From Paraburkholderia acidicola (GTDB lineage Bacteria; Pseudomonadota; Gammaproteobacteria; Burkholderiales; Burkholderiaceae): a DNA stretch of 64,000 bases. The stretch covers positions 1 through 64,000 of the forward strand of contig NZ_MTZV01000003.1 of the NCBI RefSeq assembly GCF_002362315.1, given 5' to 3'. The notes beneath the pieces were generated by a model. That model saw nothing but the letters and a program-made list of their open reading frames with translations, was not told the DNA's origin and ran no database searches. The position numbers and the translations under genes are program-made. Positions 1 to 8,736 of the stretch are shown here, piece after piece (within the stretch, counting starts at the first letter, position 1; each line of letters begins with the position of its first letter).

Positions 1-1558
1 AGTGCCCCAGCCAGCGCGCGAGCGTCGCCTCGTCCCACAGCGTCGGGTCGTACTTCAGGTACAGCCCGTAGCCCTGCGCGCGCCGGCGCACTTCCAGCAC
101 CAGCTCGTACTCGCCTTCCTGGTACAGCGACTCCTCCCACGTCCAGTCGGCCACCCCCGCCAGCGCCTGGGTGTCCAGCGTGTCCTGGTACAGGTACGCC
201 GCCTGGAACAGCGGTGCCGCCTCGCCCCCGCTCAGGCCCAGTTCGCGCACCAGCGCTGCGAACGGGTAGCTGTGCGCCATCGCGTCCACCACCTGCCGCT
301 GCAGCGCCTGCACCTCCTCGACGAAGCTGCGCTGGCCCAGCCCCTGTGCGCGCACCGGCAGCATGTTCACGAACATCCCCACCAGACCCGCGCACGACGC
401 ATCGCGCTCGTCCAGCGCCATGCCCACCACCACGTCGTCGCGTCCGCTGTGACGGCTCAGCAGTCCCTGGTACACGGCCAGCAGCAACGTCGACGGATAC
501 ACCCCGTGCCGCGCCGACCAGGCCTGCACCGCTTCGCCCAGTGCTGCCGGAAGTTCATGGCGCAGCGTGCGGCCAGCAAAGCCCGGGGTGGCCCCGCGTG
601 GATGGTCCAGTGGCAGCTCCAGACTCGTCGGTGCATCGGACAACGCCGTGCGCCAGTAGCTGAGACACGCCGCGCTATCGATGTCAGCCAGCCTCTCAGC
701 TTCGGCCGCGGCAAAAGCGCCATAGCCGGCATGATCAACAGGGCCATCGAGGCTGCGCCCTGCCTCCAGGTCCTCGTAAGCCTTGCGCAGACCGGCCAGC
801 AAGATGCCAACGGACACAGCGTCGATGACGAGGTGATGAATCACCAGGAGCAGTCGACTCTCGCTACCCTCGCCGCCACCTAGCCAATACGCACGCAACA
901 GGGGACCCGCATCCAGATCGAAAGGCTGCTCGACGCGTTCGCGCAACCAGCGCAGTCGCTGCGCCTCGCTCCAGTCCGCGGCATGGTGTTCTTCCAGGAC
1001 AAGGTCATGTCCCGGCTGTGCCTGCATGACAAGGCGTCCGTCCGCACGCTGCACCGACGCACCCAGCATCGGCCAGCGCCGCAACAACCACGCGCACGCT
1101 TCCAGCATGCGTGCACGTTGCACCCTGGACGACAACCGCAGACACAGTGGGACGTTGTAGGCCGCCATCCGCGGCCAGGCTTTTTGCAAGGCCCACAGAC
1201 CGCGTTGCGCTTCGCTCAAGGCCGCTTGCGCACGTGGTGCGGGTCGCTCCTCTTGCACATCGGAGGATGCTTGCTCCATCGCCAGAGCCGCTAGCTGCTC
1301 CGCATGATGTTCAGCAAGATAGGCGGCAAAGTCCGCCAGCGTCCGATAGTCAAACAGGAGTGACGGGCTTAGCTTCGTACGCAGCAGACGACTCAGTTGC
1401 TGGATCAATCCAATCAAGCCGCGCGAGCTAAAACCCATGCTGAGGTAATCCAGTGCCACGGGTACGTCGTCCGTGGCCAGATCCAGTTCGCGCGCAACCA
1501 GATTTCGCAACAGCCGCAATGCCCCCTCCGTCTCACCGACGAGGTTTACTGACGGCAT
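1..1558 (-). CDS. Nonribosomal peptide synthetase, N-terminal part (carrier + condensation domain), cut by window edge
   Basis: Reading leftward from ATG at 1558, the frame stays open to the window edge (519 codons). AAGGAG lies 9 nt before the ATG. Residues about 10-85 form an acyl/peptidyl carrier domain with the likely phosphopantetheine serine at S45 in the motif GFSSRGL. Residues from about 114 form a condensation domain: C1-like LSEAQRGLWAL (114-124), C3 HHLVIDA (241-247), then C5-like GMFVNMLPVR and C6-like YPFAALVRELGLSG. Condensation domains join two carrier-bound acyl groups by an amide bond. Starting with a carrier suggests that this protein takes a chain from another protein or is loaded in trans. 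Two motifs are unusual: SSR replaces the common DSL at the carrier serine, and the C3 motif ends in Ala instead of Gly, although the catalytic second His and the Asp are kept. The product is unknown. No adenylation domain lies within the window. Confidence 0.9.
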   Translation of the reverse strand, partial: MPSVNLVGETEGALRLLRNLVARELDLATDDVPVALDYLSMGFSSRGLIGLIQQLSRLLRTKLSPSLLFDYRTLADFAAYLAEHHAEQLAALAMEQASSDVQEERPAPRAQAALSEAQRGLWALQKAWPRMAAYNVPLCLRLSSRVQRARMLEACAWLLRRWPMLGASVQRADGRLVMQAQPGHDLVLEEHHAADWSEAQRLRWLRERVEQPFDLDAGPLLRAYWLGGGEGSESRLLLVIHHLVIDAVSVGILLAGLRKAYEDLEAGRSLDGPVDHAGYGAFAAAEAERLADIDSAACLSYWRTALSDAPTSLELPLDHPRGATPGFAGRTLRHELPAALGEAVQAWSARHGVYPSTLLLAVYQGLLSRHSGRDDVVVGMALDERDASCAGLVGMFVNMLPVRAQGLGQRSFVEEVQALQRQVVDAMAHSYPFAALVRELGLSGGEAAPLFQAAYLYQDTLDTQALAGVADWTWEESLYQEGEYELVLEVRRRAQGYGLYLKYDPTLWDEATLARWLGH

Positions 1559-1994
1559 AGGGCAACGCTCCTTAAGGTCATAAGACAACACCTGGCATGC
1601 GCTCTGGATTTCGGTCACTTGAGGTCGCACCTGCAAATGAAAAACCAGACGTCCTGCATGCCCCTACGACTTCACATACCTTCGTTCATCTGGGAGCGAT
1701 CGATAGCCGCACACCAATCAACAAGCTTTCGTCCTCGTCGACAACTGAGGAACGCAACGCCAGGTTCCGCGACTCTCGCTGCGACTGTTCAAGTCGGAAA
1801 CAAACGGGTGCAGCCGCAAAAAAACTGCGCCTTGAGAACAGGTCAAGGGATGAAGTCTCGTAGCGGCAACATTCGAAATATCGACAGAGCCGGCCCGTTC
1901 CCTGGTTTCGTGATCTGGTGTTAACTTCGTGCCTTGTTTTGCCTGACAGGAAGCAATGTCTGAAGAGCGCATAGACGACGGTCGTCACTCATCG
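1559..1994. other. Intergenic region upstream of the NRPS gene, no gene recognised
   Basis: This stretch has less coding bias than its surroundings, and the short open frames on both strands show no recognisable protein. It must hold the leader and probably the promoter of the leftward NRPS gene, but I could not pick out a convincing -35/-10 pair. The only clear signal is AAGGAG just before the NRPS start. Confidence 0.5.
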
Positions 1995-2363
1995 AATCGA
2001 CACGACACTGCGCAACTCGATGCTCAGGCCCCGGCCATTCCGCGTATTCGGGAATGGCGCCGACACAAGCCGCAAGTCGCTCAGGGAGATTGGGGGGACA
2101 GTTCCGAGCCACACGGGCACCATCTGTGTGAACGTGGCATCGCACCCTTGCCCGCACAGATCGGTTCGCCCCATGGCAGCGGACCTGGCAAAACACGTTG
2201 GCAAGTCGCGCACACGATTGCCTGGCGCCACTCGTTTCGACACTTGAAGATTCGCTACCAACACCATGCCCATATTCACGAGGCATTCCTCTCGTCAGCT
2301 TGCACCTTGATTCGCTGGACCCGCCTAACGCACCTGCTCAACTCATTTCGCAACGGCTTCTAA
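1995..2363 (+). pseudogene. IS5-family-like transposase remnant (C-terminal part, decayed)
   Basis: About 122 codons resemble the C-terminal half of IS5-family DDE transposases. Recognisable landmarks are NRHDTAQL, then QGDWGDSSEPH (where intact relatives carry GDRGYDSEPH with a catalytic Asp), then RGIAP, GSPHGSG, RWQVAHTIAW, IRYQHHAHIHEAFLSSACTLI and a stop at 2361-2363. In intact members the RW segment reads RWVVERT and carries the catalytic Glu; here that Glu is gone. The N-terminal half is not visible upstream, so the gene is truncated and its active site is destroyed. The family assignment is from memory of motifs, not a search. With the second transposase remnant downstream, it marks the region between the NRPS gene and tRNA-Val as a site of past transposition. 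Confidence 0.7.
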
Positions 2364-2640
2364 GCGATTTCATTTGAACATTGATCGAAGGGACTGTCTG
2401 TCCACGAAATCCGGTACGTCATGCAAATTCAGGCTGAACCTGCATAAGTCTGAAAGAGGTTCTAACGTCCACGAGCGTGCAATGCGCACCACGAGAGAGC
2501 CTCGCGACGGGTATGCGGCACAGGTTCCATCGCGATTGCATAGACTAGACAATTCAGCTTGAAATAATCAGTAATCCTCAGGTCACAATCGAGTAAAAAT
2601 TCCACGTGACGGAAAGTCGCGTTGCATTCTTCGCCTAACT
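2364..2640. other. Intergenic spacer between two transposase remnants
   Basis: I see no gene or clear signal here. Base composition is lower in GC than the core genes, as expected for decayed accessory DNA. Confidence 0.4.
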
Positions 2641-2820
2641 CTATTCTTTGCGGATCATGTGCATGATCTCGATACCTGACAGGATGTTGCGGGCGCAACC
2701 AAAAGCCTTAAAACGCATCATTAGTTTGACGATGAGTTTGACGGCACCGTGAACCTGCTCGACGATGTTGTTCAGGTACTTGCACTGCCGGATTTTGGTG
2801 GGTGTCTGTTCAGTATTGAC
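2641..2820 (-). pseudogene. IS6-family-like transposase remnant (C-terminus only)
   Basis: The last ~60 codons of a leftward frame read KIRQCKYLNNIVEQVHGAVK, then FKAFG, LSGIEIMHMIRK and a stop. This matches the C-terminal pattern of IS6-like DDE transposases (RQxKYLNNxVEQDHRxxK, FxSFxxA, GIExMHMIRKG). The D-H of the usual EQDH is changed to V-H. Upstream, the frame runs without a start through the terminator and the tRNA-Val gene, so the rest of the transposase is missing. The left boundary is approximate. It lies on the 3' side of tRNA-Val, where mobile DNA often integrates. Confidence 0.75.
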
Positions 2821-2877
2821 CGCATCTTGACGTGCGTCTCGCCCGTCCAATAGCCGCTCCGGGCCTGACGAGAACGA

Positions 2878-2911
2878 CAAAAAACCCGCGGAGCAAATAG
2901 CCACGCGGGTT
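2878..2911 (-). terminator. Rho-independent terminator after tRNA-Val
   Basis: An 8-bp stem (aacccgcg at 2883-2890 pairing with cgcgggtt at 2904-2911) is followed, in the leftward direction, by a run of six T. It lies about 60 nt beyond the end of tRNA-Val. Confidence 0.8.
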
Positions 2912-2968
2912 TCGGGGTACGACAGCAGATCACTGCGGAACTGCCTGGAAGCCTGGTCGCGAAACGGT

Positions 2969-3044
2969 TGGTGGGTGCTGAGAGGCTCGAACTCCCGACC
3001 TACGCCTTGTAAGGGCGCCGCTCTACCAACTGAGCTAAGCACCC
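2969..3044 (-). tRNA. tRNA-Val (anticodon TAC), CCA encoded
   Basis: The leftward strand folds as a 76-nt tRNA. The acceptor stem GGGTGCT/AGCACCC is at 3038-3044 and 2973-2979, the anticodon loop CTTACAA contains TAC, the T arm contains GTTCGAG, and CCA is encoded at 2969-2971. An open protein frame running through it is an artefact. Confidence 0.95.
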
Positions 3045-3130
3045 GTCCCGCGACTTCACTCGCTACCCGATTGATTCGCGCTAATAAAACACTCAGCGCT
3101 GAAATCGTTCAATCAGGTAACAAGAGCCCG

Positions 3131-3403
3131 CTAGTTTAGCGCATCTTTCAGCGCCTTGCCAGGCTTAAATTTGGGTACCTTGGCGGCCTTGATCTTGATC
3201 GCGGCGCCCGTGCGCGGATTGCGTCCGGTACGTGCAGTGCGTTTGCCCACGGCAAACGTACCGAAACCGACCAGTGTGACCGAACCGCCCGTCTTCAATG
3301 TCCCTTTCACACCACCGATCACCGCATCGAGCGCGCGTCCTGCCGCTGCTTTGGAGATGTCGGCTTGTTGCGCAATATGGTCGATCAATTCCGTTTTGTT
3401 CAT
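3131..3403 (-). CDS. hupB: DNA-binding protein HU
   Basis: This 90-residue protein begins [19 protein letters not shown] and contains the HU/IHF signature GFGTF and the DNA-binding arm around [10 protein letters not shown] is a dimeric nucleoid protein that bends DNA without strong sequence preference. The length matches the family exactly. It lies downstream of lon in the same direction, as in many proteobacteria, but it has its own near-consensus promoter and the lon terminator separates the two. The 5' leader is about 85 nt and starts with a hairpin. Confidence 0.97.
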   Translation of the reverse strand: MNKTELIDHIAQQADISKAAAGRALDAVIGGVKGTLKTGGSVTLVGFGTFAVGKRTARTGRNPRTGAAIKIKAAKVPKFKPGKALKDALN

Positions 3404-3495
3404 TCCAACCCCCGAGAATGTTTTGCGTAATCGTGACAGCGCAAGAAAGCGCCGAACAGGAATCCATTTGGCCCGACAGAACGCCGGGCCAACTC

Positions 3496-3524
3496 ATTAG
3501 AATGGGCCGAAACCCTTGTGTCAA
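3496..3524 (-). promoter_or_regulatory. Sigma-70-type promoter of hupB
   Basis: Leftward strand: -35 TTGACA (3519-3524), 17-bp spacer, -10 TCTAAT (3496-3501, five of six consensus bases). Transcription should start near 3489. A hairpin with 8-bp arms (ttggcccg at 3468-3475, cgggccaa at 3485-3492) sits right at the expected 5' end. Confidence 0.75.
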
Positions 3525-3697
3525 GCGGGGTTGAGCCTGATAAGCCCGGCTGGCGCGGTACCGCTTCATGACAGGATATTGCGCGGAGTCGATGCGTGTG
3601 CAACGACCTGATCAACCGGAAAACCGCATCGGACGAAGACGACCCATTAAATGGTGCAGCAGTCGCCCGTTTGCGCGTCGATAATCGTTCGGGCAAT

Positions 3698-3725
3698 AAA
3701 AAACCCGCGGACAAGGCCGCGGGTT
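3698..3725 (-). terminator. Rho-independent terminator after lon
   Basis: A 9-bp GC-rich stem (aacccgcgg 3702-3710, ccgcgggtt 3717-3725) with a 6-nt loop is followed leftward by a T run. It lies 26 nt past the lon stop codon. Confidence 0.85.
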
Positions 3726-3750
3726 TTGCTGGCAGAAAACTGCCTGAACG

Positions 3751-6177
3751 TCAGTGCTTCACGAACTCGCTTGCGCCAGCATCCTTCGCCGGCTCGGCGA
3801 CCGGAGCAGCTGCTGCCGGTTTCGCTTCTTCTTCGGGCAACGGCTGCGGCGTGCGTTCGAGCGCCAGTTCGAGCACCTTGTCGATCCAGCGGACCGGCAT
3901 GATTTCGATGGCGTTCTTCACGTTATCCGGAATCTCCGTCAGATCCTTGACGTTCTCTTCCGGAATCAGCACCAGCTTGATACCGCCACGGTGCGCCGCA
4001 AGCAGCTTTTCCTTCAACCCACCGATCGGCAGCACTTCGCCACGCAGCGTGATTTCACCGGTCATCGCCACATCCGCGCGCACCGGGATGCCGGTCAACA
4101 CCGACACCAGCGCCGTCGTCATGGCCACGCCGGCGGACGGACCGTCCTTCGGCGTCGCACCTTCCGGCACGTGGATGTGGATATCCCGCTTCTCGAACGC
4201 TTCGTCCTTGATGCCAAGACGGCGCGAACGCGAACGCACGACCGAGCGCGCCGCTTCGACGGATTCCTTCATCACGTCGCCGAGCGAACCCGTGCGAATC
4301 ACGTTGCCCTTACCAGGCATCTCCGCCGCTTCGATCGTCAGCAGGTCGCCACCGACTTCCGTCCACGCAAGACCGGTAACCTGACCGATCTGGTTTTCCT
4401 TCGCGGCCAGACCGAAGTCGAACTTGCGCACACCAAGGAACGTGTCGAGGTTGCTGCCGTCGACCTTCACCGCGCCTTCCGCCTTCTTCAGCAGAAGCAT
4501 CTTCACGACCTTGCGGCAGATCTTCGAGATTTCACGCTCGAGCGAACGCACACCGGCTTCGCGCGTGTAGTAACGAATGATGTCGCGGATCGCCGTCTCT
4601 GCGACATCGATCTCGCCGGCGCTCAGTCCGTTGTTCTTCTTCTGCTTCGGCAACAGGTAACGCTGCGCGATGCTGACCTTCTCGTCTTCCGTGTAACCCG
4701 ACAGACGAATCACTTCCATCCGGTCGAGCAGCGGCGGCGGGATGTTCAGCGAGTTCGACGTTGCGACGAACATCACGTCCGACAGGTCGAAGTCGACTTC
4801 CACATAGTGGTCGGCGAACGTATGGTTCTGCTCGGGATCGAGCACCTCGAGCAAGGCCGACGACGGATCGCCGCGGAAGTCCTGTCCCATCTTGTCGACT
4901 TCGTCGAGCAGGAAGAGCGGATTGCGCACCGCGACCTTGGTCAGGCTCTGCAGGATCTTGCCCGGCATCGAACCGATGTACGTCCGGCGATGGCCGCGAA
5001 TTTCGGCCTCGTCGCGCACGCCGCCGAGTGCCATACGCACGAACTTACGGTTCGTTGCGCGCGCAATCGACTGGCCCAGCGACGTCTTGCCGACACCCGG
5101 AGGCCCAACCAGGCACAGGATCGGCGCCTTGACCTTTTCAACGCGTTGCTGGACCGCGAGATATTCGAGAATGCGTTCTTTCACCTTCTCGAGACCGAAG
5201 TGGTCTTCGTCGAGTACGCGTTCCGCATTCGCGAGGTCGTTGTTGACCTTGCTCTTCTTGCGCCACGGCAAGCCGATCAGCGTATCGATGTAGTTGCGCA
5301 CGACGGTCGCTTCGGCCGACATCGGCGACATCAGCTTGAGCTTCTTCAGCTCGGCGTCCGCTTTCTTCTTGGCTTCCTTCGGCATACGCGCAGCGGTGAT
5401 GCGCTTCTCGAGTTCCTCGAGATCCGCACCTTCTTCGCCTTCGCCGAGTTCCTTCTGGATCGCCTTGACCTGCTCGTTCAGGTAGTACTCGCGCTGGCTC
5501 TTTTCCATCTGGCGCTTCACACGGCCACGGATGCGCTTTTCCACCTGCAGGATGTCGATCTCGGCTTCGAGTTGCGCGAGCAGATGCTCGAGCCGTTCGA
5601 TGACCGGGAACATTTCGAGGATGTGCTGCTTCTGGTCGAGCTTCAGCGGCAGATGCGCCGCGATCGTGTCGGCCAGACGCCCGGCTTCGTCGATGCCCGA
5701 CAGCGAGGTCAGGATTTCCGGCGGGATCTTCTTGTTCAGCTTCACGTACTGATCGAACTGCGACACGATGGCGCGGCGCAGCGCTTCAGTTTCGGCGCTG
5801 TCGGCAATGTCGGGTTCGAGCGGCATGACTTCGCACGAAAACTGCGTTTCCTGTTCTTCGATGGAAAGCGTCTTCGCGCGCTGCAGGCCTTCGACCAGCA
5901 CCTTCACGGTGCCGTCAGGCAGCTTCAGCATTTGCAGGATGTTGGCGATACACCCTACTTCGTACATGTCTTTTTCGGTCGGCTCGTCTTTTGCCGCCGT
6001 TTTCTGGGCAACCAGCATGATGTGCTTGCCGCCCTCCATTGCCACTTCAAGTGCTTTGATCGACTTGGGCCGGCCTACGAAGAGCGGAATGACCATATGC
6101 GGGAAAACCACCACGTCGCGCAGCGGGAGCAGCGGGAGCGTAATGCGTTCCGGCGGGAGGAGTTGGGTTCCTGACAT
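3751..6177 (-). CDS. lon: ATP-dependent protease La (Lon)
   Basis: This 808-residue protein matches the usual Lon length. It has an N-terminal substrate-binding LON domain (about 10-205), a coiled helical region, an AAA+ module with Walker A GPPGVGKT (358-365) and Walker [10 protein letters not shown], and a C-terminal protease domain with the catalytic Ser681 in PKDGPSAG and Lys724 in GGLKEKLL. Lon is a cytosolic hexamer that unfolds and degrades damaged and selected regulatory proteins. It follows clpX in the same direction, but a strong terminator lies between them, so it probably has its own promoter. A possible heat-shock promoter lies upstream. Start ATG at 6177 has GGGGAA a few bases before it. 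Confidence 0.98.
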   Translation of the reverse strand: MSGTQLLPPERITLPLLPLRDVVVFPHMVIPLFVGRPKSIKALEVAMEGGKHIMLVAQKTAAKDEPTEKDMYEVGCIANILQMLKLPDGTVKVLVEGLQRAKTLSIEEQETQFSCEVMPLEPDIADSAETEALRRAIVSQFDQYVKLNKKIPPEILTSLSGIDEAGRLADTIAAHLPLKLDQKQHILEMFPVIERLEHLLAQLEAEIDILQVEKRIRGRVKRQMEKSQREYYLNEQVKAIQKELGEGEEGADLEELEKRITAARMPKEAKKKADAELKKLKLMSPMSAEATVVRNYIDTLIGLPWRKKSKVNNDLANAERVLDEDHFGLEKVKERILEYLAVQQRVEKVKAPILCLVGPPGVGKTSLGQSIARATNRKFVRMALGGVRDEAEIRGHRRTYIGSMPGKILQSLTKVAVRNPLFLLDEVDKMGQDFRGDPSSALLEVLDPEQNHTFADHYVEVDFDLSDVMFVATSNSLNIPPPLLDRMEVIRLSGYTEDEKVSIAQRYLLPKQKKNNGLSAGEIDVAETAIRDIIRYYTREAGVRSLEREISKICRKVVKMLLLKKAEGAVKVDGSNLDTFLGVRKFDFGLAAKENQIGQVTGLAWTEVGGDLLTIEAAEMPGKGNVIRTGSLGDVMKESVEAARSVVRSRSRRLGIKDEAFEKRDIHIHVPEGATPKDGPSAGVAMTTALVSVLTGIPVRADVAMTGEITLRGEVLPIGGLKEKLLAAHRGGIKLVLIPEENVKDLTEIPDNVKNAIEIMPVRWIDKVLELALERTPQPLPEEEAKPAAAAPVAEPAKDAGASEFVKH

Positions 6178-6212
6178 TTCATTTCCCCATTAATGGAATC
6201 AGTTCGTTCGAT

Positions 6213-6240
6213 AGTTGAGGCCAGCAGAAAAGATTGCAAG
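6213..6240 (-). promoter_or_regulatory. lon: Possible heat-shock (sigma-32-like) promoter of lon
   Basis: Leftward strand: CTTGCAA (6234-6240), a 13-bp spacer, then CCTCAACT (6213-6220). This partly fits the sigma-32 pattern CTTGAAA-N13-CCCCATnT. The -10 match is imperfect, so this is a weak candidate; lon is a heat-shock gene in many bacteria. Confidence 0.35.
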
Positions 6241-6264
6241 CCTCCGCGGGTGGGAAAAGTTCAG

Positions 6265-6293
6265 TGACCACAAAAAGTACTGCCTGACCACAA
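6265..6293. repeat. Two 9-bp direct repeats 20 bp apart upstream of lon
   Basis: tgaccacaa occurs at 6265-6273 and again at 6285-6293, a period of exactly 20 bp (about two helical turns). They lie 90-115 bp upstream of the lon start, between the clpX terminator and the putative lon promoter. Such spacing suits a dimeric regulator bound on one face of the helix, but no protein is indicated. Confidence 0.5.
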
Positions 6294-6301
6294 GATAAAC
6301 G

Positions 6302-6337
6302 AAAAAGCCGTTCATCACTCGTATGAACGGCTTTTTT
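6302..6337 (-). terminator. Rho-independent terminator after clpX
   Basis: A long stem, aagccgttcat (6305-6315) with atgaacggctt (6323-6333), is flanked by A and T runs on the two sides, so it could work in both directions. It lies 20 nt past the clpX stop and ends leftward transcripts of clpX. Confidence 0.9.
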
Positions 6338-6356
6338 CCGGAACTCTTTAAGCCGA

Positions 6357-7628
6357 TCAATTCGATCCTGCCACCTTGGGCGCGTCTTCGTAGATCAGCA
6401 GGGGCTTTCCATCGCCGTCGATGACATTGTCATCGATGATGACCTTGCTGACGCCTTTCATCGCCGGCAGGTCGTACATCACGTCGAGCAAAGCCTGTTC
6501 CAGGATGGAGCGCAAACCACGGGCACCGGTCTTGCGGCGAATCGCCTTGCGCGCCACAGCCTGCAACGCGGCCGGACGAATTTCCAGCTCGACCCGTTCC
6601 ATGTTGAACAGCTTGTGATACTGCTTCACCAGCGCGTTCTTCGGTTCGACGAGAATCTTCATCAGCGCGACTTCATCGAGCTTGCCGAGGGTCGCAACGA
6701 CCGGCAGACGGCCGATCAGCTCGGGAATCAGGCCGAACTTGATCAGATCTTCCGGTTCGACTTCGCGCAGCACTTCGCCCGCATCGCGATCCTGCTTGCT
6801 CTTCACGCTCGCGCCGAAGCCGATCCCGGTCTTTTCCGTCCGGTCGACGATGACCTTTTCGAGGCCGTCGAACGCACCGCCGCAGATGAACAGAATGTTC
6901 GTCGTATCGACCTGGATGAAGTCCTGGTTCGGATGCTTGCGCCCGCCTTGCGGCGGCACCGACGCCATCGTGCCTTCGACCAGCTTCAGCAGAGCCTGCT
7001 GCACGCCTTCGCCCGATACATCGCGGGTAATGGACGGGTTGTCGGACTTGCGGCTGATCTTGTCGATTTCGTCGATGTAGACGATCCCGCGCTGCGCCTT
7101 GTCGACTTCGTAGTTGCAGTTCTGCAGGAGCTTCTGGATGATGTTTTCGACGTCCTCGCCGACATAGCCCGCTTCCGTCAGCGTGGTCGCATCGGCGATC
7201 ACGAACGGTACGTTCAGGAGGCGTGCGAGCGTCTGCGCGAGCAGTGTCTTGCCCGAACCGGTCGGGCCGATCAGCAGGATGTTGCTCTTCGACAGCTCGA
7301 TTTCGTCCTTCTTCTCGAGATGCTTGAGCCGCTTGTAGTGGTTGTACACCGCGACCGCGAGAATCTTCTTCGCGCGTTCCTGGCCGATCACGTATTGATC
7401 GAGGATTTCACGGATTTCCTGCGGGCTCGGCAGATCGGACCGCGACAACCCGGCCTCGACACCTGCGCCTGCCGCTTCATCGCGGATGATCTCGTTGCAC
7501 AGGTCGATACATTCATCGCAGATGAACACCGACGGGCCCGCAATGAGTTTCTTGACCTCATGCTGACTCTTGCCGCAGAACGAGCAATACAACAGCTTTT
7601 CGCTGTTAGAACCTTTTTTGTCCGCCAT
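6357..7628 (-). CDS. clpX: ClpX, ATPase subunit of the ClpXP protease
   Basis: With the start at 7628 (MADKKGS) the product is 423 residues, the usual size. GGAGG lies 11 nt upstream of this ATG; a longer frame to 7661 is less likely. The N-terminal zinc-binding domain has Cys15, Cys18, Cys37 and Cys40. The AAA+ domain has Walker A GPTGSGKT (121-128) and Walker [12 protein letters not shown]. ClpX recognises tagged or folded substrates, unfolds them, and feeds them into ClpP. It lies 200 nt downstream of clpP in the same direction and is closed by a strong terminator. Confidence 0.98.
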   Translation of the reverse strand: MADKKGSNSEKLLYCSFCGKSQHEVKKLIAGPSVFICDECIDLCNEIIRDEAAGAGVEAGLSRSDLPSPQEIREILDQYVIGQERAKKILAVAVYNHYKRLKHLEKKDEIELSKSNILLIGPTGSGKTLLAQTLARLLNVPFVIADATTLTEAGYVGEDVENIIQKLLQNCNYEVDKAQRGIVYIDEIDKISRKSDNPSITRDVSGEGVQQALLKLVEGTMASVPPQGGRKHPNQDFIQVDTTNILFICGGAFDGLEKVIVDRTEKTGIGFGASVKSKQDRDAGEVLREVEPEDLIKFGLIPELIGRLPVVATLGKLDEVALMKILVEPKNALVKQYHKLFNMERVELEIRPAALQAVARKAIRRKTGARGLRSILEQALLDVMYDLPAMKGVSKVIIDDNVIDGDGKPLLIYEDAPKVAGSN

Positions 7629-7828
7629 AGATGTATGAGCCTCCGGACACTCGAGTGACATGATACGCCGTTTGCCCCTCCCTCGCAGTCAGGGCGGGGA
7701 TGACAGGGCAATGGCAGGAACGGCGTGGGCCGCGGGCGCTCAGGGCGGGATTCGCTGGTTTGCCGGCTTTTTCCGGCCGGGCGCCCCAAAACGGGGCAAC
7801 CCGTGCCAGATCAAATCCGTTCGACCAG

Positions 7829-8482
7829 TCAGGGGCGCTTGTGCAGCACCTGATCGACGAGACCGTACGCTTGCGCATCTTCACCGGACATGAAATTGTC
7901 GCGGTCGGTGTCGCGGGCAATCCGTTCGACCGGCTGGCCGGTGTGGTGCGCGAGCAGACCGTTCAGGCGCTCCTTCAGGTACAGGATTTCGCGCGCCTGG
8001 ATTTCGATGTCCGATGCCTGACCACGTGCGCCGCCGAGCGGCTGGTGAATCATCACGCGCGAATTGGGCAATGCGAACCGCTTGCCCTTCGCACCAGCTG
8101 CCAGCAGGAACGCGCCCATGCTGGCCGCGAGCCCCATGCACAGCGTCGACACGTCAGGCTTGATGAACTGCATCGTATCGTAGATCGCCATGCCCGCCGA
8201 AACCGAACCGCCCGGGCTGTTGATGTAGAAATTGATGTCCTTGTCCGGATTCTCGCTTTCGAGAAACAGCAACTGTGCGACGACGAGATTCGCCGTCTGG
8301 TCGTTCACTTCACCGACGAGGAACACGAGGCGCTCTTTCAGCAGCCGCGAGTAGATGTCATACGAACGCTCGCCGCGACCGCTCGTCTCCACGACGATCG
8401 GCACGAGGCCGAGCGCCTGTGCTTCGAGATCCCGCGACGACTGGGAAGTCAACGTGTCCAGCATTTGGGCGCGAAAGGTCAT
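7829..8482 (-). CDS. clpP: ClpP, proteolytic subunit of Clp proteases
   Basis: The start at 8482 (MTFRAQML) gives 217 residues, with AAGGA 8 nt before the ATG; an upstream in-frame extension of 60 codons has no family resemblance. The serine protease triad is Ser121 (GLAASMGA), His146 (MIHQPLGG) and probably Asp195 (RDTDRDNF). ClpP forms a double heptameric ring and pairs with ClpX encoded downstream. The genes sit in the widespread order tig-clpP-clpX-lon. Confidence 0.98.
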   Translation of the reverse strand: MTFRAQMLDTLTSQSSRDLEAQALGLVPIVVETSGRGERSYDIYSRLLKERLVFLVGEVNDQTANLVVAQLLFLESENPDKDINFYINSPGGSVSAGMAIYDTMQFIKPDVSTLCMGLAASMGAFLLAAGAKGKRFALPNSRVMIHQPLGGARGQASDIEIQAREILYLKERLNGLLAHHTGQPVERIARDTDRDNFMSGEDAQAYGLVDQVLHKRP

Positions 8483-8680
8483 GCAATGGATCCTTGTCTG
8501 GGAATATCTGTTCGGGACTGGACAGGTGAGTGCGAAGTGAGTCCGAGGTGGGTCCGGTAACGCCGTATTCAAGTACACGAAACCGCACGACCGCTCGACT
8601 CCGATACCCGCTGCGGACCTGCTTCGCAAACGCCGCAAACACTGCGGCGGACATGACAGCAACCCAGCACACGCAACCTG

Positions 8681-8726
8681 AAAAAACGGCGTGCAGACTG
8701 TCTGCTCCGACAGCCGGCACGCCGTT
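8681..8726 (-). terminator. Rho-independent terminator after tig
   Basis: Arms aacggcgtgc (8685-8694) and gcacgccgtt (8717-8726), separated by a loop that can itself fold, are followed leftward by a run of T (8681-8686). It starts 11 nt past the tig stop. Confidence 0.8.
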
Positions 8727-8736
8727 TCAGCGATGC

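Noticed and set aside
2..883. A 293-codon rightward frame at the left edge
   Set aside because: It is antisense to the NRPS condensation domain, which carries all expected motifs on the other strand.
1989..2279. A leftward 96-codon frame that looks protein-like
   Set aside because: It is antisense to the IS5-like transposase remnant, whose family motifs are on the rightward strand.
2841..3042. A leftward frame through tRNA-Val continuous with the IS6-like tail
   Set aside because: The N-terminal part is the tRNA and its terminator read as protein. Only the last ~60 codons are real transposase sequence.
3754..6174. An 806-codon rightward open frame
   Set aside because: It is an antisense shadow of lon with the same Arg/His-rich composition. 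The same applies to the long frames opposite clpX, tig, DUF2339 and rimO.
7760..7805. Short GC-rich hairpins between clpP and clpX considered as attenuators
   Set aside because: The stems are short (5 bp) and no T run follows; they are expected by chance at this GC content.
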